64,000 nucleotides of DNA from Atherinomorus stipes (GCA_023101725.1 JALJCO010003410.1:1227001-1291000), one strand, 5' to 3'; positions 23,901 through 36,100 are shown, counted from the first letter of the stretch. Translations and numbers: made by a program. Notes: generated from the letters alone by a model not told the origin.

Positions 23901-26900
23901 CTCACTTTCGGCCTGTACGATGGTGCATTGAGAGGGTCCGTCTGTCTGCGTGGGGCTGTCACTCTGCAGTACAACCTCGTCCACTTGCTGTTGATCAGAA
24001 AAATAGATGTTTTTATTTTCTAAAAAGATGTTGCTCAGGCTCCCTAATTACACTGAATGTCAAGTTAATGTAGTGTCTAAGCCTCTACTGATCTGTGAAA
24101 TATAGCTGTAAAATATTCAAATGAAATTAAATTAGCTTGATGTAGTCAGACCCTCGATTCTTGCACTGAGATTAACAAGCTTAAAGGAAAAAAAAAACCT
24201 TCGCTTTCACTCAAAAACTTGAAATAAATGGCTGAAATCAGCTCACCAGCTGAGAAGTGACCTCCTCTGTCTTTATCTGTTTGACCTGGCTGACATCTTC
24301 GCTCTCGGACCCGCTGCTCCTCCTTTTCTGCTTCCTGCTGCTTTTTCTCTGCTCGTCTTCTCGGCCATCACCAAACCTAAACACATGAAGTGAGTTTTAG
24401 CTGTTTCACTGGCTGCAATGTCAATAAACAAAACAAATACAACGCAGAACAAACATGACAACAGCTCTGCTTTACTTGTCCAACTTCCTAAATGGACATT
24501 GGCTGAACATTTTGGCAGCAGCTGGGCAGATAAAAGTTACTTGATCTGATTTTTTTCCCCCTTGTTATTTTAATGAATCATTTCATCAGAAATGAGCAAA
24601 AGATTCTCCATGTAGACACTGTAACCCTGTTCAACAGTGTTATTATAACCAACAGCTGAGCTGAAAACCACTGCTGGAGATCCTTTTTATTTGACAAAAT
24701 ATTTAATTAAAATTAGGAAAACATCAGTCAACTTGAGTGAAACTTTGGGCTCCTCAGAGCATTCGGAGAAGTAGCAGCTTTTAAGCACAGGTTTTGTGCC
24801 ATCTGAAGTTTAATATTCCTTTCATACACACGTGATTTTGTGAAATAACAGAAGCAGAAAATGATTTGGGAGACGCAATCAAGACAGAGCCCCCCAACCC
24901 CCAAACAGAATAATTTGTAACTAAAATTTTGTAACAGGGCAAGAATAATGTTCAAAGCCACTAAAGTTAGTTAAAACAAAATTAGAGTAAAGTAAATTAA
25001 ATAAGAAATAATACTTTCTGTGCATTTACAGTTCAGCAAATTAAGAACAGTCACAGAAATCCTAAAAAAGAAAAGTCAGTGCAAAGTTTAGTTGTAGTTT
25101 CACATCCTTTTGTACTGTACACTGATGTAGCCAAGACTCTAGAAACCTTGGCGTCTAAATGAGACTCAGAGCGATGGTTTGCATGCCATCAGCTTATATG
25201 TAAATCTATACCTTTGTTGCATTTCCTACTGAAAACCAAACATCACAGTCATCAAACTATAGCAACTTCTATAAAAGATGGGCAACAAATGAACTGATGA
25301 ATGATCAATGACAGAAGAGAGAGGCTGCAGGGAGGAGAGCGCCATGTCTCTGGAGTCAACAAGTCTTGGTACCAGCTGTAATGCTGGACCTGAGTCTGGA
25401 GGTAGGGCGGAAACATTGTCTTTTGAAAAATCAGCTACAGATTTATGATTAAAAGTGAAAATGTACGCCAAAAGTGGTGAGTTTAACTTAAAAGGATTTA
25501 CTGGCAGGAACACCTATGGGCAGATTATTACACGAGCCAAAAAACAAGCTAATAAAATGCTCACCTGTATGTTCACACTCGGAGCTCTGTGGTGTCAGAT
25601 CTGATCTGGTAACTACCATAACATGAAGGGATGTGCACATATCCTGCATTCATATCCACATATGAAAAAAAGCTCTTCCCTTATTCACCCCCATACATAC
25701 AGTACATACATATACAAACACATGTTTATGTACATGAAAATATTTCTGTGAAGTTAGTAAACCTTTCTACAAAATGCAGCTTTTAGTAAGCACAAATGCT
25801 TTTCTTTTTTATCACCTCAATATTAAAGTGAAAACTGAGTCCTAACTACGGTTGCAAAGGGGAGGAAGATTTCTGTTAAATTTTTAGAAACTTTCCATGG
25901 GACACTGAAATGGTAAAAATAGTAATAGAAACTTAAAATTTTGTAAATTTCCGATTAATTCCCATATATTCCTGTTAATTCCCATGAAAAGTTTGCAACT
26001 TTATATGTACATATATACTGTATATGTATACACATAACTATTATTGAGGTTGTGTATGTAGAAGCTCTCAGAATGAAGTGTTTGAGCAACCCCGCCTTTT
26101 TCCACCAGTCTGTATTTTGTGCCACACGTTGAATTTTTTAGCATCTGCTGCTGCTGATAGACTAATCAGAATATTTTTGCGACAGTCCATGAAGTTCCAG
26201 ACAGATCAATTCCTCTGTCATTTCTGCTTAACATGGGAACTATTAAATGATGATCACAACAGTAACCCTGCTTACAGTACCCATCTTTGTTTTCAGATAA
26301 CTGTCTTCTCAAACATTTTGAACCATTTTTGCGAACTCAAGATTATCCTTGACCAGTCTGCAGCAGCACAGCCCCCATGTGCAGAAAACCTACAGTGTAC
26401 TACGTCTGCTTACGCCTTTCCTTGGAAACCAGCATTAACTTTATCACTTTTACTTCCAGGTGCTGCTGTAAGATAATAAAAGTTTGTCATTTTACTGTTC
26501 AGTGGTCATTTTGTCATGTCTGATTGGAGCTTGTTGCACAAATGAGGAAAAATGTGACTTTCTTTAACTTTTCCAGTTTAGTTTTTCAAGATTCTTGAGA
26601 CTTGAAGTGATTACTTCAAGTTAATAACATTTAGATTAGTAACTTATTACTTACTTATGAAATATTTTTAAATCAGAGGCTCAAAAATGACCAACACATA
26701 CTTAATCTGCCAAAATAATAAACACTACAAACCCCAGAGCAATGAAAGCATAATTTATGGCTGCAGTCAATAGAAATGTAAACAGATGTAAGAGTTATTC
26801 TGTCTGACGTTAGAGAACCAGGTTTCAGGTGGAGTCTGGGCTCGTTTTTTTGTTCCTCCCTTTAATCAAACAAGCAAACAATGCAGTTTGATGCAAACCA

Positions 26901-27768
26901 CCAGCATGGTAAAAGGAAGCTATGAGAGTGTGTCTGCCTACAACTCTGCTCTGAATCACCACTGAGCTGTCAGTTCATCCATGTTGAGCTTCATTTCCTT
27001 CACAGATGTTTTTCTACATGAAACATACAAATAATTTGTGATCCAGTTTTTAACACTTCAGCAATCAGCTGTTTGGCGTGTTAAACATTCCTGCTTCTCA
27101 GCTTCATTTCTAATCATTTCCAGGTTCTGAACAGGAGTGTTCAGTAGAAAATATTCAGGTGTTGTTAGTGTTAGCATAAGGCTCCTCTTAGAGGTAGCGG
27201 TCCCGACATCCTACGACAGAGTTATGATTCCATTTTGTTTATTAACTTTGGTTTTCTTTCTCAGGCTCAGAATAACAACACATGAATTTCCTGCTTATTT
27301 GATGCCTCATTTGCACACCAATCACCAGGCACTTCCTGGAGCAGAAGAACAAGTTGTACAGAATGAAGGTGTGAAAAAGTAAAAATGATCATGAAAACAA
27401 ATAAAGCTATTTGCAATTAAGAATGAATGCATGCAACCAGAGTTGTGAGCATGACAAAGTTATTATTTAGTTGCTTTTCATTTCATGAAAGCTGCACAGG
27501 AAGTTGTTAAACTTATAAACTAGCAACAATATGCTGGTGTAGATTCTCACTCATCCAGGTTATTACAATTCTCAGAGCTTGAAAAGGTCCAGCTGCCATT
27601 TTTAAACTTGATAAGCAGCACAATACACCAGCAGTGATTAATGTGGAAATGACAGAAGTCATTGGCAAAGCCGAAGAGCATTTATATAGATTGAATATCC
27701 TCTGATATATAAACCTAGACTGATAACACCCCCCCCCCCATATATATATACACGTATATATACGTGTG

Positions 27769-27862
<94 letters not shown>

Positions 27863-30800
27863 TATATATATATACACACACATATATGTACAGTATGTAT
27901 GTATAAATACACTGTATATAGCTCATTTGGATATTTGACTTTATTCTGTAGCTGAGAATCTACATAGTGAATTCAAAACATCATTCTGGGGATAAGGACT
28001 GATGTTTAGGTGAGATTTAAACCCATAATTTAAATGAACAGATGAAATGCTGGACCTGTCACTGGATCAGCATTATTTTGTGGTTGCATTTGGTGGTTAA
28101 ATTGTCAAATAAACATCTGATTACCATCTAAAAGTGGTACACTAGATGATTTTAAAGCTGACAGCATAATTATTGGTTGATGTCAATTAATTTTATTCAA
28201 CATCAAAAGAGCACTTCTGATTATCACGATGTCAGAAATTATTTTCTGACACTTATATGAATGACATTACATGCCTCGGCCTAGCATCTCATTGGTGTGT
28301 GAATCAATAAAGGGATGTAATTTCTTTTAGACAATTTACTGTTAAACAATATTATCTGTTGTGCATCCTGCCTCTTCTCAGAGATCTCTCCAGCTGGTAA
28401 AAGTCAGTCTGATGTTAACTCCAGGCTTCTCTCTTGCTCTGTGGCTTTCTCTCTTTCCTTTCCTTGCTTCCCCTGATAATAGCCACCTGCTTTCTTTAAC
28501 CATGGTGCACACTCAGAATAGTCAGTGTTGATATCCAGTTGCTGGAGAGTTTCGCAGCTTGAACACAAAGTTTTGAAGTTCAGCTTCTCAGCCTAGGAAC
28601 GATGCAGGGCAGCAGCAGCCCCAGTAATGTGCAAAACTAATGTTGGTGTGGCATCAAAAAGAGTCAGAAGCCTGGTATTTTAAGGTTAATTTCATTTTCA
28701 TTGCATTTATTTCATTTATATAGCAAAAATTTCTACATCCAGCAGGATGCCCAAACTCCTGTACACAGCAGGACATCAGCACGAGGCTAAAAACATAGAT
28801 AATATACATTAAAAAGAGAAGAATAAGAAACCTCTGTAATGTTGCTCTGAAGGACAAACCATTAAACTTCCAGTTGTTGTTTCCATTAATCCAGTCTGGC
28901 TCTCTGACTTATGCCGACTGCACCATCTACTTCCACTTCCATTAAGTCTCCACCTGGGCGTTCTTTGTCTGACCTCATTGCAAGTAAATTCACCCATCCT
29001 TCTCAATTCACACTCTCATGGATGTTTCAAGCAGCAACAATCTGATCACTTCCAGTCACAACACCGTACATACCTTGCTCATTGATGGGGACGAGGCGGT
29101 AGACCTTGTACGGCTCCGAGATGTCCAGCTGGGCCCGGTCCATCACTTCCTTGAACTCTGGACTCTTGTTGAGAGCGCAGCGAAGGCGGGTCTTCCAGGC
29201 AGCTGGGCTGTCTTGCTCCCCATCCGTCAGTTTCCCCTTGAACTCCGCCCACGCCTGCAGATGACGAGAGACGTTCTGTTACAGCACTGAAATCTGCCGC
29301 TGCTTCGATGTGCGGCGCATCCGAGGCTGCATTGGCAAGCATCTCAACCTTGAAGATTGCTGCGTCCTCATCCTTCCGGAAGTCCTGTTTCCCTGCGTGT
29401 TTCCAGGGGATGCGGAACATGGTTTTGGCCTCGTCGTCCCAAACCACACCTGGGTATTTCCCACTGCTGACCTGAGAAAGCCAGACACATCACAGCTTAA
29501 TTGACTAAGTGTAATTTGCTGATTAACTTTATCCCAAAAAGGGAGTCTATCAGTGCATAGACTTGGACCAGAAGTGGGAGTACATGGAAGAAGGGATATC
29601 TCAAACTATCTCAAGGACACAGACATGATCACCTTCGTGGACCCAGCCTGTCTGAAGCCTCTTTGTTAAAAGCATCTGTGCTCGGACCCGTGGGCAGAGT
29701 CTGAGGTTGTTACTGGTATTTACTCACTTGTTGTGTTTACTCATTTTTGTCAAATAACTCCGTTTTCAACTTAAACTCATCTAGACTATTTTATCTATGT
29801 ATCTCATTTTTTTAGCACCTTCACACAACTGGCCACTTTATTTGGTTCACCTGTTCAAATGCCTGTTTACACAAATATATAATCAGCCAATCACATGGCA
29901 GCAACTCAGTTAATTTACGTATGTAGACATGTTCAAGATGACTTGCTTAGGTTCAAACTGAGTGTCAGAAAACGGATGAAACTGGATTTAAGTGACTCTG
30001 AACATGGCACGGTTGTTGGTATCAGATAAACTGGTCTGGGTGTTTCAGAAACTGCTGATCTACTGGGATTTTCCCACACAACTATCTTGGGGGTTTACAG
30101 AGAATGGTCTGAAAAATACAGAAAATATCCAGTGAGCGGTGATTGTCTGGAACCAAAACGCCTTGTTGAGGTCAGAGGAGAATGGGCAGACTTGTTGGAA
30201 ATGATGTAGGGATGTAACGATATGAAAATTTCATATCACGGTTATTGTGTCCAAAATGATCACGGTTATCATTTTCATCGCGGTATTATAGAAATACCCC
30301 CCAGCATCTTTAAAAATATCCAAAATGTGTCTAAATTTCTACTTTGTCTTTTTTAAAGGGGAAAAATGTCAAGAGAACTGTCCATGCGGGTGCCTTAGTT
30401 GCCTTCCGCCATGTTTTCATTAATTAAACCTTGTCTGCTGCTGCTTTTCCAGCCAGTGAACAGCATCACTGTGCGTTTTTCAAAGTGCAGTAATCGGTCA
30501 CGGTTTTAACGATAATTAAAATTTGAAACGGTATTACTAATCGTTGGGAATTTGATCACAGTTAACCATTTTACCGGTAATTGTTACATCCCTAAAATGA
30601 TGGAATAAAAATAATAATGGATTAGATTTCAATAGCACTTTTCAAGGCACCCAAAGTGCTTCACAGTGAATCCATTATCCATTCCCACCACATGAGCTGC
30701 AAGTATAGCCACAGCTGCACTAATGGAAACTTGGCACTCAATCTGTACCAACGGATTCTCTGACCTGCTCAAGGACAAAAAGACAGAATGGGAAGAAGCG

Positions 30801-31682
30801 GGATTCTAACTGCCAACCCTCCAATTATTGGAAAACCCACTATGACAAATGAGCCACTCCCACCATTCAGAAGTAAAAAAAAAAGGTAACAGTGACTCAA
30901 ACCAAGGCATGTATTATGTGCATCTCAACCCTTTAAGCAGATGGGCCACAGCAGCAGAAAACAGATCCTGTCAGCTCAGAACAGGAAACTGAGGCTACAA
31001 TTCACACAGGTTCATCCAAAACTGGACAACGGAAGATCGGAAAAATGTTTCCTCATCTGATGAATCTCATATATCAGTTGTGACATTCAGATGGTAGAGT
31101 CAGAATTTGGCATAAACAAACAAAAAAAAACAAAAACATGTGTTGCATCAAGGGTTCAGGCTGCTGCTGCTGGTGTGATGGACATTGTCATGGCACACTC
31201 GGGCCCCTTAGTTGAGAATTAGCTTTAGCTATAAACTCTGTTTGCATGGCATCAGGTACAAAATTTTGTGATTATGTACAAATGCAATGTCCCTGTCATA
31301 TAAATAAGTACCAATTGAAGCACAGCCCACCTGAGTGTTGTTGCTGACCAAGTCATTCCTCTATGAACAGTGTACCATCTTCTAATGGCTACTTCCAGCA
31401 GGATGAAGCCAAAAAATCTGGAGCAACTGTGTGATGCTATCATGTCAAAATGAAGCAAAATCTCTGAGGAATGTTTACGACACCTTGTTGAATCGATGCC
31501 ACCAAGAATTAAAGTATTTCTGAATGTAAACTCTTTTACACGGTAAATGAAGTGTAATATATTGAGGGATACAAAAGTTTATGGGGCTCTTTCCCTTTCC
31601 TTTCCTCCCTCCCTCCCTCACTCACCTGCTCCACTATCCAGGAGCGAAGTCTGCGCGTAGACCGCATTCTCCCCGCTGCCAT
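20903..31682 (-). CDS. irf9: Interferon regulatory factor 9
   Basis: IRF9 binds STAT1-STAT2 and supplies the DNA contact of ISGF3 at interferon-stimulated response elements. Coding exons on the minus strand: 31682-31626, 29471-29349, 29254-29074, 24359-24247, 23987-23906, 22571-22512, 22418-22029, 21686-21571 and 21046-20903, totalling 1266 nt (421 aa; human IRF9 is 393). Residues 1-120 form the IRF DNA-binding domain, with the five spaced tryptophans (W15, W30, W42, W62, W80) and [13 protein letters not shown] basic linker ([11 protein letters not shown]) and an IKTE SUMO-type motif follow. Exons 6-8 encode the IRF-association domain that binds STAT2 in the family. The exon 4 acceptor is unusual: the nearest good AG (after 24377) is out of frame, so I used an internal AG 17 nt downstream. 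The start has a strong context (GGAGCCATGG). Intron 1 is loaded with transposons. Very confident of identity; exon 4 boundary uncertain. Confidence 0.93.
21571..22571 (-). other. irf9: irf9 exons 6-8: IRF-association domain
   Basis: Exon 6 (22571-22512) encodes [19 protein letters not shown]. Exon 7 (22418-22029) encodes the MH2-like core, including [32 protein letters not shown] and GRIFWTGPH. Exon 8 (21686-21571) encodes HLDHF and [17 protein letters not shown]. Phase is continuous if exon 7 starts at the AG before TTCAGGAC. In the family this domain binds the STAT2 coiled coil. Confidence 0.85.
22723..23247. mobile_element. MITE in irf9 intron 5 ('tttggactataagtc' family)
   Basis: It begins TACTGTATTTTTTGGACTAT and ends ACTTACAAAATACGGTA, with further internal blocks 'gcgacttatatat' and 'gtgcgactttt' that mirror each other. 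This widespread vertebrate repeat reads '...ATTTTTTGGACTATAAGTC'. No clear target duplication. The open frame at 23018-23269 lies inside it and is not a gene. Confidence 0.65.
25848..26003. mobile_element. Small MITE-like repeat in irf9 intron 3
   Basis: The left edge 'cggttgcaaagggga' and right edge 'gaaaagtttgcaacttt' form a short imperfect inverted repeat around 'aactttccatggga' and 'aattcccatga' words typical of a fish MITE. The remainder of intron 3 (24377-29073) shows no exon I can defend, although a short conserved-looking open stretch at about 25310-25430 on the minus strand was considered. Confidence 0.4.
27770..27862. repeat. (TA)n microsatellite in irf9 intron 3
   Basis: About 45 TA units with one phase break near 27815, preceded by a C10 run at about 27730. 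All long open frames here (Tyr/Ile repeats) are artefacts. Confidence 0.97.
29074..29471 (-). other. irf9: irf9 exons 2-3: main part of the DNA-binding domain
   Basis: Exon 2 (29471-29349) encodes [19 protein letters not shown] and [12 protein letters not shown]. Exon 3 (29254-29074) encodes [26 protein letters not shown] and [12 protein letters not shown]. With exon 1 ([13 protein letters not shown]) this completes the winged-helix domain. Exon 3 ends in phase 1. Confidence 0.95.
30207..30594. mobile_element. hAT-like MITE nested in the Tc1-like element
   Basis: A 388-bp element starts TAGGGATGTAACGATATG and ends AATTGTTACATCCCTA. A perfect 8-bp target duplication AAATGATG flanks it (30199-30206 and 30595-30602). 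It interrupts transposase sequence, so it arrived after the Tc1-like element. Confidence 0.9.
30603..30890 (+). repeat. SINE-like or dispersed repeat nested next to the hAT MITE
   Basis: This contains 'agcacttttcaaggcaccca' and 'aaagtgcttcaca', the signature of a widespread fish repeat, and ends in an A10 run (about 30876-30886). Tc1 sequence resumes immediately afterwards. Confidence 0.55.
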
Positions 31683-32124
31683 GGCTCCTTTAAAAAGCTG
31701 AAAACACTACAACACACAAGCTACCACACAGAAACAAACAGGTGGAAAAAAGCAACCATTAAAAATACATGTCGCAACACGTCACGACCTTAATACTTTA
31801 ATAACACGATCAGTCCACACGCACTAAAACAAAACAAAACAGAAAACCCCTACAATATCAATTCAGACTAAAACTATAATTAAAAGTCTATTCTTTGTAT
31901 TCTTAATAACTTCTTAACATTTGCGTGGGCAGTTTTCAGATCAGCCGGAGCTGTTAGAATAAATTTAAACCGCTCAATTATTAAAGCAGGTTATTTTCTG
32001 GTTTGGGAACAAGATAAACAAAATATATTTAGCAATTGTCCCCTACAGTCGGCTATATTTATAAATAAATCCAAAATAGGCATTATGGTGTTAAATTAAG
32101 GAAGTAGGTTTAAGTTTCGTTTAC

Positions 32125-32200
32125 CTCAGTTATGTCTCCTCCGCTGTGTCTGCGGTATGAATGTGCCTCGCTCTATCTACGCTTCACCCAACTGGGAACA
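32125..32200 (-). other. irf9: irf9 non-coding first exon (5'UTR)
   Basis: On the minus strand, GGAGACATAACTGAG is followed by the donor GTAAAC at 32124. The matching acceptor TTTTCAG lies just upstream of the start codon, so coding exon 1 spans 31697-31626. The left (3') end at 32125 is firm; the transcription start is only estimated. Confidence 0.55.
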
Positions 32201-32205
32201 GCCTT

Positions 32206-32223
32206 TTCCCCGAAATCACGTGA
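32206..32223. promoter_or_regulatory. irf9: GAS element abutting an E-box at the irf9 promoter
   Basis: TTCCCCGAA (32206-32214) matches the STAT1 gamma-activated site TTCNNNGAA. One base later TCACGTGA (32216-32223) is a palindromic E-box. They lie just upstream of the predicted irf9 first exon. Mammalian IRF9 is interferon-inducible, so a STAT site here is expected, but function is inferred. Confidence 0.6.
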
Positions 32224-32630
32224 CTTTACGGAAGGAGCGACTCATGTGGCCGCCAGGGGGCGACAAAGGGAACATATATGGGTGATATGGGAATAAAGAA
32301 GCTGAATGCCCAATTTCAGGAGTTGTGTAATAGTGATTTCTGTTGAAATTCTGCAGTTGTAGCTGGCTTTTTTGCTTTCACATTCGGCAGATTCGAGTTA
32401 TTTCAGCTCGTTTTAGAGTTAATATCCCTTTTATGGTTTGTTACCTTGAACTTTTCTAAAACAAAAACAATACAATATCTCACATTTGAATTTCTGCCCT
32501 TTGAATTTCTGAAGTCTGTTCTACAAACAACATTGCAGGGGATGTTAATAAGAACATTGCATAAGAATAAGTGATTAAAACTGTAATGCATCAGTGAAAT
32601 GAGTGAATCCACATGTTTAGAAATGATACT

Positions 32631-32636
32631 TTTATT
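32631..32636 (-). terminator. rnf31: Likely rnf31 poly(A) signal
   Basis: AATAAA on the minus strand, about 560 bp past the rnf31 stop codon and about 500 bp before the irf9 first exon. It would give a compact tandem rnf31-irf9 arrangement. Other AATAAA words exist nearby, so this choice is provisional. Confidence 0.45.
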
Positions 32637-33191
32637 GAGCCGTTTGAATCATGTGTCACAGAAAATCCAAAAGATAAAAAGTCAATCAACATCTTGAGCA
32701 AGTGCTCCAGATCCTAACATGTTAAATTATGTTCAGACAATAATCTAGTAAGGCACATACACAATGAAGAGTTGTTTTTTTTTGTTCATTCAAAAACAAG
32801 AAGTGAATCATCACATTCCTTGAATATAACTCAGCTCCCTGTAAATTATTACCTTTGACAGTTTTAAATTGGATTTCTGTGACTTGAAGTCACAAATCTA
32901 AACAGAAACTGTGCTGAGTAATTATGAATATATTCTTCTTTGAAGGAAAAAAACACAATAACAAAGCTCAGACAAAGAAGTAAAAGTGTCTAAAACACAA
33001 ATGAGCTTTACAAGGATGCCCCACAAACATGGTTTTCTCTTGTGGTTTGGTGCTGTACTGTAGCAGCATCTAGATTTCCTCTGTACATCATTGCAAAAAC
33101 ACTTCCAACAGTCAGACTGAACTGAACTGGGAAGTGTTTGATAATCTGTCCAGTTTCAAGATACAGTATTTTCTTTAATGTTCAGGAGTCT

Positions 33192-36100
33192 TTATTTGTT
33201 TCGAGGAACTTTTTCTCCAAGGGGAACCTCCATCAGTTTCTGTGAGAAGAGAAAAAAACATTAATGTTGTAGTCGTACCTCTGGTTTCCGTCCCATCTCA
33301 AAACTCGCAATTACAATCAGTTTATATTGTAGGTTTGCATGAGCGGTCCAGTCATGTGCAAAAGTCTTGAGACACCCCTCATTTCTTTATTTCTTGCCAG
33401 GAAAACAGGGAATATTTTAATGAATTACTGAAATATGACCGGAGAAATAGAATATAATGTAAAAAACTGAGATGTAAATATTTGATGTGACAATCTGAAC
33501 CCTCCTTGCAGTTTCTCAGTATTCAGGAATACTTCTTCAGACTCTTTGAAAAACTTTTCAAAGTTTGTCTTTGGGTGATTTCTGCCTTTTGTTCTGTTCT
33601 CTGTTAAGATGATCCTCCACTGCTTCAATAATGTCGAGCTCCAGGCTCTGGGGATGATTCATCACTACATAAACATGTTAAACCATGTTATATATCAGCC
33701 TTTTGTCCCTACTTCACTTCACTGGCTTCTTGACCCAACCGTCCATGGAGACCATTTCTGATGAGGCTTCAGTGAAGATCCCGATGCATCTCTCAGGTCC
33801 CGTGTCAGGTCTTTGCTGGATTTTCTACCATTTCTTAATCAAAAATATATCCCTTTCAGATTCTGTTTATTTGCAGTAGATAGTATTTGTACCCGACACT
33901 TCTTTGTCCAGTTTACTCAAATGTTTTAATGACACACAGAAGTACGCTAAGTTTTCAGCTAATAGCTGTTTGGGATTTAGCTTGTTGGTGCTGAAAGACT
34001 CATATCTCTGAAACCATGTTACTGTTGCCATCCAACATAATGTCGAGCAAAATGATGGTGTGTGTCCGTGAGCAAAGTTTTTGTGCAGGCAAAGGCCTGG
34101 AACAAGACTTCGCCTGCTTGCACCATCTGAGACTCAGTGCGACGGAAACAATTTCCTATAAGGCCCCGCTTTGGGATGACCATCAACAAGGCACAGGGGC
34201 AGACACTGCACATGGTTGGACTTTATCTGAGCTGCCCAGTCTTCACCCACGGCCAGCTGTATGTTGCCTTCAGCTGGATCAGGAGAGTATCTGCCATAGC
34301 GGTAGCGCCTGACACCAAACATAGTCTTCAATGCTATTCTGTAACAGCCCATGTTGCACATGTATGACTGTCAGCAGAAAAGCGAGACAAACAAGCACAG
34401 GATGAACTTTTTATAAGACATACTGTAGTTGCGTTGAGAGCACATCTGGATGTGGTGCGTGGTGGAGGGTAACAGGGAAATTGAGGCAATAGTAGAGAAG
34501 AAATATGCCCACACTAAGTTTTTTGATAGTTAATTATATAATGTATATCTGCTCTGGCATTTGACTGGGGGGGGGGAGCAGGAAAAGTCTGGCTGCTTGA
34601 AAACAGAATATAAAGAGATGAGGGGAGGCTCAAGACTTTTGGACAGCAGTGTCTATGACCACATCTGTATCCCACCTTGAGCAGTCGAGCATGATAAGCA
34701 TTATCATCTTCTGCATCTCCTCTCTGTGTCTCCACCTGGTATCTCTGACAGGCCCGAGTCAGCTCATCATTGTCGTAGAGCGGAGCAGGGTCCAGAGTGT
34801 GAGCATTGATCAGACTCACCAGATACTCCCTGTAATGCTTCCTACAGAATAAAAGAAATGGGAAACACCAGACTGTAAGGACATATGTTAGTCAAAAATT
34901 ACACATTTAGTGTAAATTGATTTTATTTGGGGCTGTAGTTGTTAAACCAGCTCATAGCTCAGTGTCTACCAAGGCTACAAAATTAAACAGGACAGACAGG
35001 AGAAATGGGGAGAATTGCATCAACTGTAAAACTTTAGTAAGACTGTTTAAGTCTGTCTTCTACACAAACTGGTTCTTGACTCAACAAATCACAGCTTTGG
35101 CCTCCTGAATCCCCAAAATGACCAAAAATGGTCATATAAAGTATCCAAGATACTGTAGACAAATAACTTTTGGAATGAATCAGGAAAAAAAGTGCTTGAT
35201 TTTCAGATTTTTCATTGTGTTGTCTGTACTTCAGTCATAGCATGTGGTCTTGCACAGAGCTACAGTGAGACAGAGATCTTTTGTATCTATTTTCGTAACC
35301 CTTCAGTGGATTACATTAACCCATTTTCTTCAGAAACAGACACTTTTAAAAAAAATCTTTTATAAACTCTTATTTAACAATTGAAAAACCATGTTCAATT
35401 TGCCTTTACATTAGTGACTTTAAATATCCATTTAACAGGAACTTATAGTGATGAACCTGAAGAGCTTCATCTGCTGCTTTTATAAACTCTGATCCAAACT
35501 CTCATCATTCTGTCAGTTTTTTGGCCCACAGTCAGCAGCATTTTAAGAGGAAGAGCTATAAAAAAAAAAAAAAAAAGAGGAAAAATAAATTTATTTGGCT
35601 GACTAAACACAAATCAGCTGGAGAACAAAGTAGAGCATTTAGCAGCTCAGTCCCCATAAATGTCATAAGGTTTCTCTCCCAACAGCTGGAAGTGGTGATG
35701 AGGTTGGAAGATTGTGGGAATATTAATCCAAGTTCTTCACATTGACTCCACTTCTCCAAATTTTTAAAAGCCTCATCAGTTCTAAACATTCACACTCAAA
35801 ATGTTTTTGTAGCAACAGGAAACAAGCTGAGATTAATAATCATTTATTAATATTGAGGCTAAATGAATCACACAGGCAGATGTACACAGATCCGGGCAGA
35901 GGTTTCCTTTATTTGCATTCAGCGTGAATCCTTAAACCTACACAGCTTTCCTGCATCTGTCTATGAGCTGAAACTTGTAAGAACAAAAGTCACATTTACA
36001 TTAAATAATCATTATATACAATGTTTTAATAATTTAACCAGTTCAAAGGCTTATGATCACAACAGCACTATCAGATCACTAGTTTTCAAATTGCTGTGAC

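Larger units (their letters stand above)
29827..31545 (+). mobile_element. Degraded Tc1-like transposon in irf9 intron 1, interrupted twice
   Basis: It begins near 'ggccactttatttggttcac', the terminal type of a very common fish Tc1 family, and continues with transposase-coding sequence that is still recognisable at DNA level ('actgctgatctactgggatt', 'gtttacagagaatggtctg', 'aggaaactgaggctacaatt', 'gatgctatcatgtca'). The coding sequence is broken by stops and by two insertions: a hAT MITE (30207-30594) and a SINE-like repeat (about 30603-30890). No intact transposase is possible. Confidence 0.8.

Noticed and set aside
25226..25513. Possible extra irf9 exon on the minus strand (about 25310-25430)
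   Set aside because: It would help with the exon 3/4 phase problem, but no exon of length 1 mod 3 with good splice sites and IRF9-like sequence could be defined.
26078..26476. 132-codon open frame inside irf9 intron 3
   Set aside because: No domain, atypical composition, opposite strand to irf9 and no splice signals; chance open frame.
27513..27955. Tyr/Ile-rich open frames up to 137 codons
   Set aside because: Translations of the (TA)n microsatellite.
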